From the NCBI RefSeq assembly GCF_963664965.1, contig NZ_OY761823.1:816001-880000 (forward strand): DNA of 64,000 nt. Reading direction: 5' to 3'. Positions within the stretch are counted from its first letter, which is position 1. The number at the start of each line of letters is the position of its first letter. The notes beneath the pieces were generated by a model. The model did not search any database. It saw only the letters and a program-made list of their open reading frames with translations, and was not told the DNA's origin. A program made the translations under genes and the position numbers. Source of the DNA: an uncultured Pseudodesulfovibrio sp. GTDB taxonomy: Bacteria > Desulfobacterota > Desulfovibrionia > Desulfovibrionales > Desulfovibrionaceae. This document shows positions 7,836 through 16,544 of the stretch, in pieces.

Positions 7836-7836
7836 G

Positions 7837-8805
7837 CTAGTCCTCGGCCGCGAACCAGTCCGGTATGCCTGTTTCCGCGCCGTTCTTTTTTCCCTGCCAT
7901 ACGTCGTGCTTTTTGAGGTAGGCGCGCACTTCGTTGTGCAGGCCGCGCATGTTGGCGGCCCAGTCCGGGGCGATGAGTTCGCCCTTGGTGGGGTTGCCGT
8001 TGAGGCGGTGAATGACGGTGGTCGGTTTGAGGTGCATGAGGGCTTCGGACAGATGGAAAAGATATTCTTCCTGCGTGAGCGGGGTGTATTCGCCGTCTTC
8101 ATGGAGCCGTGCCAGCGGTGTGCCCCGGCAGACGTAGAGGTTGTGGAACTTGATGCCGCTGACGGGCAGTTCGTTGATGAAATCGACGGTGGTGAGCAGG
8201 TCGTCCAGTGTCTCCCGGCCACGGGGTGAGGGCAGTCCGGCGATGACGTGCGCCACCACGTTCAGGCCCCGGTCGGCAGCGGCTTCCACGGCGCTGGCAA
8301 AGGCGGCGGAATCGTGCCCCCTGTTGATGTGTTTCAGGGTTTCGTCGTTGGACGATTGCAGGCCGAGTTCGAGAAAAATGTCGCTCAGGCCGAGTGCTTC
8401 CCGCTGTTCGGCGAGCAGGTCGAGCTTTTCGTCGTCAAGACAGTCCGGGCGTGTGCCGAGGCTGAGGGAATGCAGACCGGGCAGCCCGTCGAGCCGGTCG
8501 AGGATGCAGGCAAGTTTTTCTATCGGCCCGTAGGTGTTGGAATACGATTGGAGGTACGCCGTAAAGGCGGCGAGGCGGTGCCTTTTCGTGTGCAGATCGT
8601 GCCAGAAATTCCACTGTTCCGCGAGGTCCATTCCCCTGTCGCTGAAACCCGATCCGGACCCAAGCGGATTGCAGAAGATGCATCCCTTGCGCGAGATGGT
8701 TCCATCCCTGTTCGGGCAGGAAAAATCGGCGTCGAGTGGTATTTTCTGCACACGCTTGCCGTAGCGTCGGCGGTTGTATACTGACAGGGCGTGGAAGCGT
8801 TGCAT
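7837..8805 (-). CDS. radical SAM protein, TIGR01212/YhcC family
   Basis: 322 residues. The iron-sulfur cluster ligands are Cys30, Cys42 and Cys45 in FSCPNRDGTISRKGCIFC, the family-specific spacing. Downstream are LGTRPDCL and ELGLQSSND, typical of the radical SAM barrel. Members of this family are widespread, and the substrate is not established in the literature I can rely on. The gene is convergent with the Rhs island; its stop lies just beyond the last Rhs core fragment, so the island abuts it without damaging it. Confidence 0.85.
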   Translation of the reverse strand: MQRFHALSVYNRRRYGKRVQKIPLDADFSCPNRDGTISRKGCIFCNPLGSGSGFSDRGMDLAEQWNFWHDLHTKRHRLAAFTAYLQSYSNTYGPIEKLACILDRLDGLPGLHSLSLGTRPDCLDDEKLDLLAEQREALGLSDIFLELGLQSSNDETLKHINRGHDSAAFASAVEAAADRGLNVVAHVIAGLPSPRGRETLDDLLTTVDFINELPVSGIKFHNLYVCRGTPLARLHEDGEYTPLTQEEYLFHLSEALMHLKPTTVIHRLNGNPTKGELIAPDWAANMRGLHNEVRAYLKKHDVWQGKKNGAETGIPDWFAAED

Positions 8806-8982
8806 GATTTTTTTAGAAAAAGTTGAGAAAATATGCTCAAACTGGGTCTGGCGTATTGCCTGAGGCGGTTCTATTTGATACCAATCATCAATTGAAAATG
8901 TACGCTAGCGCACTTCCGGGGTATTTGGAAGCGCCTTTACTGATACGAATTTTGAACGTTTTTTGTATGGAACGGGGGTTAA

Positions 8983-10026
8983 ATGGGTAGCCTGCTCAAC
9001 AAGATTATCGGATCTTTCTCCAACGATCTCGCCATCGACCTCGGTACGGCGAACACACTTGTCTACGTCAAGGGCAAGGGTGTCATGCTTTCCGAGCCCT
9101 CGGTCGTTGCGGTCAAGAAGGATTCGCGCGGTGGAAAAACCGTGCTGGCCGTGGGAGCCGAAGCCAAGAAGATGCTCGGTCGTACACCCGGCAATATCGT
9201 GGCGATTCGGCCCATGAAGGACGGCGTCATCGCCGACTTCGAGGTTACCGAAGCCATGCTTCGTCATTTCATTTCCAAGGTACACAACAGCCGACGTCTG
9301 GTTCGGCCCCGCATCATGATCTGCGTGCCCACCGGCATTACGCAGGTTGAAAAGCGTGCGGTCAAGGAGTCGGCCCAGTCTGCCGGTGCTCGCGAGGTCT
9401 ATCTCGTCGAGGAGCCCATGGCCGCAGCCATCGGTGCCAACCTGCCGATTACTGAACCGACCTCAAACATGATCGTTGACATCGGTGGTGGCACCACCGA
9501 GATCGCTGTCATCTCCCTGTCCGGTATCGTCTACGCCCGAAGCGTTCGCATCGGCGGCGACAAGATGGACGAGGCGATTATGCAGCACGTCAAACGCAAG
9601 TATAATATGCTCATCGGTGAATCCACTGCGGAGCAGATCAAGATCAACATCGGTTCCGCCTATCCTCTGGGAGACGAAGAGCCGATCATGGAAGTCAAAG
9701 GCCGCGATCTTGTCACCGGTATTCCGCAGAACCGTCCCATCACCGCCGAAGAGGTCCGCGAGGCCATCAGCGAACAGGTGGAAGGGATTGTTCAGGGCGT
9801 GCGTATCGCGCTGGAGCAGACTCCGCCCGAACTGGCTGCGGATATTGTTGACCGCGGTATCGTTCTCACCGGCGGCGGCGCGCTGCTCAAGGGGCTGGAT
9901 CAGCTCCTCCAGCATGAGACCCAACTGCCCATCACGGTGGTTGAAGATCCGCTTACCGCGGTTGTACTTGGTTCCGGCAAGGCGCTGGACAACATCGATC
10001 TCTACAAGGATATCACGACCGATTAG
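8983..10026 (+). CDS. mreB: rod shape-determining protein MreB
   Basis: 347 residues, the standard length. Actin-fold nucleotide motifs are present: phosphate-1 [15 protein letters not shown] near residue 15, phosphate-2 [13 protein letters not shown] near 165, and the adenosine motif [13 protein letters not shown] near 290. MreB filaments at the inner membrane guide the elongasome for lateral wall synthesis. The ATG at 8983 follows GGAACGGGGG. It heads the run mreC-mreD-mrdA-rodA, all on the same strand. Confidence 0.97.
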   Translation: MGSLLNKIIGSFSNDLAIDLGTANTLVYVKGKGVMLSEPSVVAVKKDSRGGKTVLAVGAEAKKMLGRTPGNIVAIRPMKDGVIADFEVTEAMLRHFISKVHNSRRLVRPRIMICVPTGITQVEKRAVKESAQSAGAREVYLVEEPMAAAIGANLPITEPTSNMIVDIGGGTTEIAVISLSGIVYARSVRIGGDKMDEAIMQHVKRKYNMLIGESTAEQIKINIGSAYPLGDEEPIMEVKGRDLVTGIPQNRPITAEEVREAISEQVEGIVQGVRIALEQTPPELAADIVDRGIVLTGGGALLKGLDQLLQHETQLPITVVEDPLTAVVLGSGKALDNIDLYKDITTD

Positions 10027-10087
10027 TTTTTTACCCGGTCTGAAATTCCGAAGGGTATACATGTGAAGAAGGCCCATTATTTAAGCT

Positions 10088-10109
10088 CCCCCCGACATCT
10101 GCCGGGGGG
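10088..10109 (+). promoter_or_regulatory. hairpin overlapping the mreC ribosome binding site
   Basis: CCCCCCG (10088-10094) and CGGGGGG (10103-10109) can pair around an 8-base loop. The G run is the only Shine-Dalgarno-like sequence before the mreC GTG at 10116, so the stem would hide it. There is no long T tract after it. Confidence 0.45.
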
Positions 10110-10115
10110 TTGCGC

Positions 10116-10988
10116 GTGAATACGCCCAAAAAAATCGCCGCAATCGTCGTGGCGGGTCTTTTTATCTACCTGAGTATTTTCACGTGGAATCTCAGGACCG
10201 GTCACCTTGACGCCCTGTCGAGTTACACCGGCCTGGATGTTTCCGGGGTGATCATTCGCCCCGGCCTGTGGGTGTCCGATCAGATCGGGGACTTCTGGAG
10301 CCGCTACGTCTATCTGGTGGGACTCAAGCAGGAAAACGACTTGCTCAGGGACGAGAATGCCGAGCTCAGGCGTGAGAACATGATCACGTACGCCCGTGCC
10401 CGATCCGCCGAACGGCTGGAAAGGCTGCTCGGGTTCAGGCCGCCCGATCTCTGGGGATTCAGCGGAGCCAAGGTCATTGCCCATCGCATGGGGCCTGCTG
10501 CATCTCTGGCAACGCTGACCATTGACCGGGGAACCGCTTCCGGGGTGGAATCCGATATGCCTGTGGTTAGCCTCAAGGGGGTGGCCGGACGGGTTCTTGA
10601 TACCGGTGCTGCCGCGTCTTCCGTCCTGTTGCTGAACGATCCCAACAGCCGTATCGCGGTCAGGGGCGCACAGAATCGTTCTCCGGGCATGCTGGCCGGT
10701 CAGGGGTATGGCAAGCCGCTGCTTGTCCGCTATGTGAATCTCAATGCTATCATCGATCCCGGCGAACTGCTGCTGACTTCGGGGATGTCCGGTATTTATC
10801 CGAAAGGACTGCCCGTGGCGCGAGTCCTCAAGGTTCAGCGTTCCGATATTTCCCTGTTCCTGACCGTACTGGCCGAGCCGCTTGTGGATATCGCTGGACT
10901 TGAGGAGGTGCTTCTGCTGAATCGTCTGCCCGCCGAAGCTGGGCAGGCCGTACCTCAAGAGGGAGTCGACAGTGCCGCTGGCATGTAA
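10116..10988 (+). CDS. mreC: rod shape-determining protein MreC
   Basis: About 290 residues. An N-terminal membrane anchor (KIAAIVVAGLFIYLSIFTW) is followed by a coiled coil (GLKQENDLLRDENAELRREN, about residues 72-91) and the two-barrel MreC domain. MreC links MreB to PBP2 and RodA on the periplasmic side. The GTG at 10116 is preferred because a G6 run lies 6 bases upstream; a TTG at 10110 would add two residues. The end overlaps mreD by 17 bases. Confidence 0.93.
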   Translation: MNTPKKIAAIVVAGLFIYLSIFTWNLRTGHLDALSSYTGLDVSGVIIRPGLWVSDQIGDFWSRYVYLVGLKQENDLLRDENAELRRENMITYARARSAERLERLLGFRPPDLWGFSGAKVIAHRMGPAASLATLTIDRGTASGVESDMPVVSLKGVAGRVLDTGAAASSVLLLNDPNSRIAVRGAQNRSPGMLAGQGYGKPLLVRYVNLNAIIDPGELLLTSGMSGIYPKGLPVARVLKVQRSDISLFLTVLAEPLVDIAGLEEVLLLNRLPAEAGQAVPQEGVDSAAGM

Positions 10989-11457
10989 CTTTCTCGCCCT
11001 GTTCTGGTGGGCGGCCTATACCGTTGCCGCGGTCTGGGCGCAGAAGGTGATTCCCGGTGTGGATTTTCTTGCTCCGGGCCTTGTGCTGTCCATGCAGGAG
11101 GAGGCCGGGTATCGTACGGTCTGGCTGGCGGTGCTCTGGGTCCTGTTGCAGGAAGGCATGGGCAATCTGCCTTTTGGTTACGGCGTCGCCTGGTACGGGC
11201 TGCTTGTCATTTTTTACATTGTAGGACGCTGGCTTTTCGAGGCCCGTTCCTTTTTGTTCATGTGCCTGCTCGGTGCCGGACTCGGCGTGCTGCACCCGTT
11301 GCTTACCTATAGTTTGTCGGCCTTGGCCAATCTGGCTGCGCCGCAGCCCGAGGTTCTTGTCGAAGGCGTTTTGCAGGCCCTCCTGTTCCCGCTGATCTGG
11401 GCCGTGGCGGACCGGTCATTCCCAACAAAGCTGAGGCAGGATGTCACACCTTTCTGA
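10972..11457 (+). CDS. mreD: rod shape-determining protein MreD
   Basis: 161 residues of almost continuous hydrophobic segments (about five helices), as in MreD, an inner-membrane elongasome subunit. GTG at 10972 follows GAGGGAGTCGACA inside the end of mreC. Sequence similarity in this family is low, so the call rests on size, topology and its place between mreC and mrdA. The last 17 bases overlap mrdA. Confidence 0.85.
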   Translation: MPLACNFLALFWWAAYTVAAVWAQKVIPGVDFLAPGLVLSMQEEAGYRTVWLAVLWVLLQEGMGNLPFGYGVAWYGLLVIFYIVGRWLFEARSFLFMCLLGAGLGVLHPLLTYSLSALANLAAPQPEVLVEGVLQALLFPLIWAVADRSFPTKLRQDVTPF

Positions 11458-13315
11458 CAACGGCAGCCAGCATCCTCCCCGGTCAGGCCTGATATTGCTT
11501 CAGTCGCTCATCCTCGGACTGTTTTGCCTGTTTGCCATCCGTCTGTGGTATCTCCAGATTCACAGGGGCGAGGATTTTGCCCTCAAGGCCAAAGAGAATC
11601 AGCTTCGTCAGGAGGCCATTTTTTCGCCGCGCGGGCTGATTCGTGACCGCAACGGCGACTTGCTGGCTGTGAACGAACCCGCTTACGCGCTCGGCCTTGT
11701 CCGGGAAGACTGCAAGGATATTGATGCCACCCTGCATCAGGTAGCCATGTGGACCGGCGGGGATTTCGCCAAATTGAAAAAGCTCTACAGGAAGAACCGC
11801 AAGCGGGTGAAGCCGTTCGAGCCGCTCATTCTTGTGCCGGATCTTTCCTTTTCCCAGGTCGCCATTATCGATGCCAACCGGCTGAGATGGCCCGGTCTCG
11901 AAGTGCAGGTCCGTCCCCGCAGGCAGTATCGGTACGGCAAGCTTCTCGCGCATGTGCTCGGCTACGTTGCCGAGGCCAACGAAGAGGAAATGGGCAAGCG
12001 GCCGGAACTCGCGTTGGGTGATTACGTGGGCAAGCAGGGTATCGAGTTCATGCTTGAGGACCGGATGCGCGGGGTCAAGGGGCTTGCCCAGTACGAGGTG
12101 GATGTCACGGGCCGCCGTCTGAAGGAACGTATTCTCAAGCATCCCCGTGCCGGACATGAGATATCCCTGTCCATTGATCTCGGGTTGCAGAAGCTCGCCA
12201 TGGACTGGCTGTCGGAAGAGGCTGGCGGCGTGGCGGTCATGGACGCCGATACCGGCCAGCTCTGGGCGTTGGCAACGGCTCCGTCGTATGATTCGAATGA
12301 TTTTTCATCCGGCCTGACCCCGGAACAGTGGGCCGAACTGCGGGACGATCCGCTTTCGCCCATGCAGAATCGCGTCATTCAGTCCGTGTATCCGCCCGGT
12401 TCGGTTTTCAAGCACGTGGTGGCCGGGGCCGGTTTGAGCTACGGCATGCTCGATCCCAAGGAGACCGTGAACTGTCTCGGGCAGGTCAAGCTCGGGCGAC
12501 ATGTGTTCCGCTGCTGGCGAAAGGGCGGGCACGGCAAGACCAATCTGAAAAAGGCGCTTGTGCAGTCCTGTGACGTATATTTCTATAAGATGGGTAAGAA
12601 GCTCGGCGTCGATCGAATGAGTGATTTTGCAAAGGCCTGCGGTTTCGGCCAGTTGACCGGCATTCGCCTGCCGCATGAAAAAGCGGGCATCATTCCCACC
12701 AAGAAATGGAAACGCAGGCGGTTCGGTGAAGGATGGCAGGGCGGCGACAACCTGAATATGTCGATCGGTCAGGGGTACACTCTGGTTACGCCGTTGCAGG
12801 TGGCGCGGTTCTTTGCCGGTGTCATCAACGGCGGCAAGCTGCTCAAGCCGCTGCTTCTGAAAGACGAAAAGACCGAGGTGCAGGGGCAGATTCCCTTGAG
12901 TCAGGAGCAGCTTTCCCTGCTGGAAACCGCGCTTGTCGAGACCGTTCGGAATGATCGCGGCACCTGTCGCCGCCTCAGGACCAAGGGAGTCATCGTGGGC
13001 GGCAAGACCGGCACGGCGCAGGTTGTGCGGCTCACCGACGAACTCAAGAATCTGAAGGACGACGATATTCCGTATAAATACCGGGATCATGGCTGGATGG
13101 CCGCCATAGCCGAAAAGGATGGCAGACGGTTTGCCATTGCCGCCCTTGTCGAGCACGGCCTGCACGGTGGCTCCGGTGCCGGACCTGTGGTCAAGGCTGT
13201 TATCGATTACCTTTTCCTGAACAAGGTGCGCGTCAAGCCCGAGGCCAGAAAGGCCAAGGCACGAGCGGCTCGCCTTATTACGGTGAATCCGGCAAGGAGT
13301 TCCAATGCCCATTGA
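11441..13315 (+). CDS. mrdA: penicillin-binding protein 2 (peptidoglycan DD-transpeptidase)
   Basis: 624 residues. A membrane anchor (LILLQSLILGLFCLFAIRLW) comes first, then the dimerisation domain with SPRGLIRDRNG, then the transpeptidase. Active-site motifs are SVFK with nucleophile Ser321, SCD at 376-378, and KTG at 522-524 (GGKTGTAQV). It cross-links lateral wall peptidoglycan together with RodA. It overlaps mreD upstream and rodA downstream (11 bases), indicating tight coupling in one operon. Confidence 0.95.
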   Translation: MSHLSDNGSQHPPRSGLILLQSLILGLFCLFAIRLWYLQIHRGEDFALKAKENQLRQEAIFSPRGLIRDRNGDLLAVNEPAYALGLVREDCKDIDATLHQVAMWTGGDFAKLKKLYRKNRKRVKPFEPLILVPDLSFSQVAIIDANRLRWPGLEVQVRPRRQYRYGKLLAHVLGYVAEANEEEMGKRPELALGDYVGKQGIEFMLEDRMRGVKGLAQYEVDVTGRRLKERILKHPRAGHEISLSIDLGLQKLAMDWLSEEAGGVAVMDADTGQLWALATAPSYDSNDFSSGLTPEQWAELRDDPLSPMQNRVIQSVYPPGSVFKHVVAGAGLSYGMLDPKETVNCLGQVKLGRHVFRCWRKGGHGKTNLKKALVQSCDVYFYKMGKKLGVDRMSDFAKACGFGQLTGIRLPHEKAGIIPTKKWKRRRFGEGWQGGDNLNMSIGQGYTLVTPLQVARFFAGVINGGKLLKPLLLKDEKTEVQGQIPLSQEQLSLLETALVETVRNDRGTCRRLRTKGVIVGGKTGTAQVVRLTDELKNLKDDDIPYKYRDHGWMAAIAEKDGRRFAIAALVEHGLHGGSGAGPVVKAVIDYLFLNKVRVKPEARKAKARAARLITVNPARSSNAH

Positions 13316-14417
13316 TCGCCGGCTCCTTTTTTATATCAACTGGACCCTGCTCGGCGCGGCCGTCATGCTGTTCCTGTTCGGCGCGCTCAATCTGTATTCC
13401 GCCAGCGGGTACCGGCTTGAGGGCGGCATGAACGTGGCTCCGTATTTCCAGAAGCAGCTCGTCTGGGGGCTTATGGGCGTCTGCGGCATGGTCGTGTTCA
13501 TGTTTTTCGATTACCGGCATCTCAAGACCATGGCGTGGCCCCTGTTCTGGACAACGGTTGCCCTCCTGATAGCCGTCTTTTTCGTGGGCAAGACCATTTA
13601 TGGAGCACGTCGCTGGCTTGATCTCGGTTTCATGAATTTCCAGCCGTCCGAGCTGGCCAAGATCGCTGTCCTCATCGTGGGCGCGCGTATCCTGTCAAAG
13701 GAACGGGAGCCGCTGGACTTCATCCGGCTCGGATATGTGCTCGGTGTGGGACTCATTCTGGCGGGGCCCGTCATCAAACAGCCCGACCTCGGTTCCGGCC
13801 TTTCCATAATAATGATATTGGGAGGCATGATCCTTTTCCGGGGTGTCACTCCGCGCGTATTCAAGACCGCGCTTATCGCGATACCTGCGCTGCTGCCGAT
13901 GTCGTGGTTCTTTCTGCATGACTACCAGAAGCAGCGGATCATGACGTTTCTTGACCCGACTACGGACCCGCTCGGTGCGGGCTATCACATCATCCAGTCG
14001 GAGATCGCCATCGGCTCCGGCGGATTCTGGGGCAAGGGATTTCTCGAAGGCACCCAGTCACAGCTCCGCTTTCTCCCGGAACGCCATACCGACTTTGCGG
14101 TGGCCGTTTTCGGAGAGGAATGGGGATTTGTCGGGACTATGTTACTTCTTTCACTATTCTGCTTCTTTCTTTACCAGATAGTCGTCATTGCCCGCGATGC
14201 GCGGGGCCTTTTCGGGAGCTACCTTGCGGCGGGCGTGTTCTTCTATTTCTTCTGGCAAATCCTTATAAATACGGGTATGGTCCTCGGGCTTATGCCGGTA
14301 GTAGGCATCCCCTTGCCGTTTATCAGCTACGGGGGTAGCGCTACGTTGGTAAACTTCTGTCTCGTAGGGCTTGTACTGAATGTTTCAATGCGGCGATTTC
14401 TGTTCAAACAGAGTTGA
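13305..14417 (+). CDS. rodA: peptidoglycan glycosyltransferase RodA
   Basis: 370 residues, SEDS family, about ten transmembrane helices. Conserved stretches include FQPSELAKI, the long periplasmic-loop region LPERHTDFAVAVFGEEWGF and the C-terminal VVGIPLPFISYGGSA. RodA polymerises lipid II into glycan strands with PBP2. The ATG at 13305 lies inside the end of mrdA. Last gene of the contiguous rod-shape run. Confidence 0.96.
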   Translation: MPIDRRLLFYINWTLLGAAVMLFLFGALNLYSASGYRLEGGMNVAPYFQKQLVWGLMGVCGMVVFMFFDYRHLKTMAWPLFWTTVALLIAVFFVGKTIYGARRWLDLGFMNFQPSELAKIAVLIVGARILSKEREPLDFIRLGYVLGVGLILAGPVIKQPDLGSGLSIIMILGGMILFRGVTPRVFKTALIAIPALLPMSWFFLHDYQKQRIMTFLDPTTDPLGAGYHIIQSEIAIGSGGFWGKGFLEGTQSQLRFLPERHTDFAVAVFGEEWGFVGTMLLLSLFCFFLYQIVVIARDARGLFGSYLAAGVFFYFFWQILINTGMVLGLMPVVGIPLPFISYGGSATLVNFCLVGLVLNVSMRRFLFKQS

Positions 14418-14470
14418 CGCGGCATCAGTATCGGTCCTGATCTCATAACTGGATTGTAGGAGCGCGTTTC

Positions 14471-14836
14471 ATGGCGAGAGACGAAATCAATGCGTTTTTG
14501 GGGGCCGGAACCAACTATCAGGGAAAACTGCACTTTCAGGGTGCGGTCCGTATCGACGGCAATTTCCGTGGTGAGGTTGTGTCCGACGGAACGCTGGTAG
14601 TCGGCCAGGAGGCCGTTGTGGAAGGGCAGATCAAGGTTGGTCAGCTCGTTCTTTCCGGCAATATCCAGGGCGAGGTCGAGGCGAAGAGCAAGGTCGTTCT
14701 GCATAAGACGGCCAATTTACAAGGGAACATCAGAACGCCTGTTCTGGTGGTAGAGGAAGGCGCGGTGCTTGACGGACAGCTCTTCATGGGCAGTCTCGAC
14801 GAAGCGCCCGCAGCGGCGTCTGAAGAGGGCTCCTAG
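14471..14836 (+). CDS. bactofilin
   Basis: 121 residues of polymer-forming bactofilin (DUF583). The core is a right-handed beta-helix of short repeats (GAVRIDGNFRGEVVSDGTLVVG, IQGEVEAKSKVVLHKTANLQGN read as successive rungs) with short flexible ends. Bactofilins form cytoskeletal filaments on the membrane and often affect wall synthesis or stalks. Its place 53 bases after rodA suggests it is transcribed with the shape genes. Confidence 0.9.
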   Translation: MARDEINAFLGAGTNYQGKLHFQGAVRIDGNFRGEVVSDGTLVVGQEAVVEGQIKVGQLVLSGNIQGEVEAKSKVVLHKTANLQGNIRTPVLVVEEGAVLDGQLFMGSLDEAPAAASEEGS

Positions 14837-14877
14837 CAGTTTACGGCAGGGTGTGTCGGCATGGCATTTCCGGGGTG

Positions 14878-14924
14878 TCAAAAGCCAAAAAGGCTTTGAC
14901 ACAATCCGTTAAATTGCGTAATTG
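14878..14924 (+). promoter_or_regulatory. promoter of the ATP synthase operon with overlapping inverted repeat
   Basis: TTGACA (14896-14901) and TAATTG (14919-14924) are 17 bases apart, a good sigma-70 match. GTCAAAAGCC and GGCTTTGAC (14877-14900) form an inverted repeat with one bulge that overlaps the -35 box; it could be an operator or the end of the bactofilin transcript. The atpF' ATG is at 14972. Confidence 0.6.
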
Positions 14925-14971
14925 GCAGTGACTTTGCGCTAAAATTCACAACCTCTCGGGGGGCATACGGT

Positions 14972-15391
14972 ATGGTATTACCTGACAAAACAATTTTTAT
15001 CCAAGGAGCAAACTTCCTCATCACGATCTTCGTGTTGAACGTGCTCCTGATCAAACCCATTCGCGAAATCATTAAGAAACGCAAGGGTTTGATGGCTGAC
15101 CAGCTGGAGAAGATCGAAGGTTTCAACGGCAGTGCCGCGAAGAAGGTCGAGGACTACGAGACCCAACTCGCTGCGGCTCGCAAGGAAGCCAACGAACTCC
15201 GCGCCGCCAAGAAGGACGAAGGAACTGCTGAAGAGCAGGCCCTGCTGTCCGAGGCCGGCAAGGAAGCCTCCGGCACCATCCAGGCTGCCCGCGCCGAAAT
15301 CAAGACGCAGGTTAAGGGTGCCATGGATCAGCTGACCAAAGATGTCGACAAATTCGCGGAAGCCGCCACGGGCAAGATCCTGGGCGCTTAG
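14972..15391 (+). CDS. atpF': ATP synthase Fo subunit b'
   Basis: 139 residues. A single N-terminal membrane helix (ANFLITIFVLNVLLIKPI) precedes a long charged coiled coil rich in Ala, Glu and Lys. This is the b-type peripheral stalk layout; with atpF immediately downstream the organism has a heterodimeric b'/b stalk. First gene of the operon atpF'-F-H-A-G-D-C. Confidence 0.88.
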   Translation: MVLPDKTIFIQGANFLITIFVLNVLLIKPIREIIKKRKGLMADQLEKIEGFNGSAAKKVEDYETQLAAARKEANELRAAKKDEGTAEEQALLSEAGKEASGTIQAARAEIKTQVKGAMDQLTKDVDKFAEAATGKILGA

Positions 15392-15413
15392 GCGAGGTAA
15401 GGAGGGTTTCATC

Positions 15414-15992
15414 TTGAAACGGATGTATGTGTTTTTTGCGGTCCTTCTGACCGCCCTGGCTATCTCCTCTGTCGCTTTTGCCAGCGCTGCGGAAGGTCAT
15501 GCACTCTTCACGGCTGACAACGTGAAGGATTATGGCCTTCGTATCGTCAACTTCATCATCTTCGCCGGTCTGCTGTACAAGTTTGCCGGTGCCAAGATCA
15601 AAGAGTTCTTCGTCGGTCGTCGTGACCAGATCAAGCAGGACCTCGATGATCTCCAGACCCGTCAGGTCGAGGCTGAAAAGAAGCTGAAGGAAGTCGAGGC
15701 GAGCATCGCCAACATGGCTCAGGAGAAGCAGGAGATCCTCGACGGCGCCAAGGCGCAGGGCGAAGCCATCAAGGCCGCCATCGTCGAGAAGGCTCAAAAG
15801 GATGCCGAGGCACTCAAGGAGCAGGCCAAGCGCACTGCTGCCAACGAGGCTCAGGCCGCCATCAAGACCATCCGCGCCGAAATGGCCGACATGGTTGTCG
15901 AGGCTGCCGAGAAGCTCGTTGCCGAGAAGCTCAGCGCCGAGGACCACGACAAGCTCGTGGATGACTATTTAACAAAGGTGGTGCTCAATTGA
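15414..15992 (+). CDS. atpF: ATP synthase Fo subunit b
   Basis: I place the start at TTG 15414, eight bases after AAGGAGG; an in-frame ATG at 15423 is too far from that site, and the longer open frame upstream overlaps atpF'. This gives 192 residues: an extra N-terminal signal-like helix (YVFFAVLLTALAISSVAFA), the membrane span (LRIVNFIIFAGLLYKFAG) and a long coiled coil. The extra leader is characteristic of b subunits in this bacterial group. The stop TGA overlaps the TTG start of atpH. Confidence 0.9.
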   Translation: MKRMYVFFAVLLTALAISSVAFASAAEGHALFTADNVKDYGLRIVNFIIFAGLLYKFAGAKIKEFFVGRRDQIKQDLDDLQTRQVEAEKKLKEVEASIANMAQEKQEILDGAKAQGEAIKAAIVEKAQKDAEALKEQAKRTAANEAQAAIKTIRAEMADMVVEAAEKLVAEKLSAEDHDKLVDDYLTKVVLN

Positions 15993-16540
15993 CCGGTAAC
16001 GTAGTTTCCCGCCGCTACGCCAAGGCTTTGTTCGCTATTGGCGCCGCCAAAGGCGAGGCAGACCAGAAGACGTACGGTGAGCAGTTGGTTACGTTGAGCG
16101 ATTCCATCTCGGAAGCGCCCGAGGCCGTGGAATTCTTCAAGAATCCCTCTTTCTCCAATGAGGAGAAGAAGGCCGTCGTCAATCAGCTCGTTGACAAGCT
16201 TTCGGTGGACCCGATGGTCAAGAACTTCTGCGACCTGCTGGCCGATAACGGCCGGGTCGAGCTGCTTCCCGCCATCGCTTCCGATTACAAGGGTATGATG
16301 GATGCCGTTTCCGGTGTTCTCTCCGGCGAGCTCATCACCGTGAGCGAACTGAACGAGGAAAGAAAGTCTGCAATCCAGTCCAAGCTGGAAGAGCAGGCCG
16401 GCAAGAAATTGGAACTGACCTTTGACACCGACAAGGATATTCTCGGTGGCATCGTTCTCCGTATCGGTGACAAGGTCATGGACGCCAGCCTCAAGGCTCA
16501 ACTGCAGATTTTGAAGGAAAATATTAAAAGGGGTGAGTAG
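15989..16540 (+). CDS. atpH: ATP synthase F1 subunit delta
   Basis: 183 residues of the OSCP/delta family, with the conserved N-terminal [13 protein letters not shown] and the C-terminal strand-rich part ([25 protein letters not shown] read in sections). Delta ties the peripheral stalk to the top of F1. The start is TTG at 15989, overlapping the atpF stop (TTGA) and preceded by AAAGGTGGTG. Confidence 0.93.
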   Translation: MTGNVVSRRYAKALFAIGAAKGEADQKTYGEQLVTLSDSISEAPEAVEFFKNPSFSNEEKKAVVNQLVDKLSVDPMVKNFCDLLADNGRVELLPAIASDYKGMMDAVSGVLSGELITVSELNEERKSAIQSKLEEQAGKKLELTFDTDKDILGGIVLRIGDKVMDASLKAQLQILKENIKRGE

Positions 16541-16544
16541 GGCA

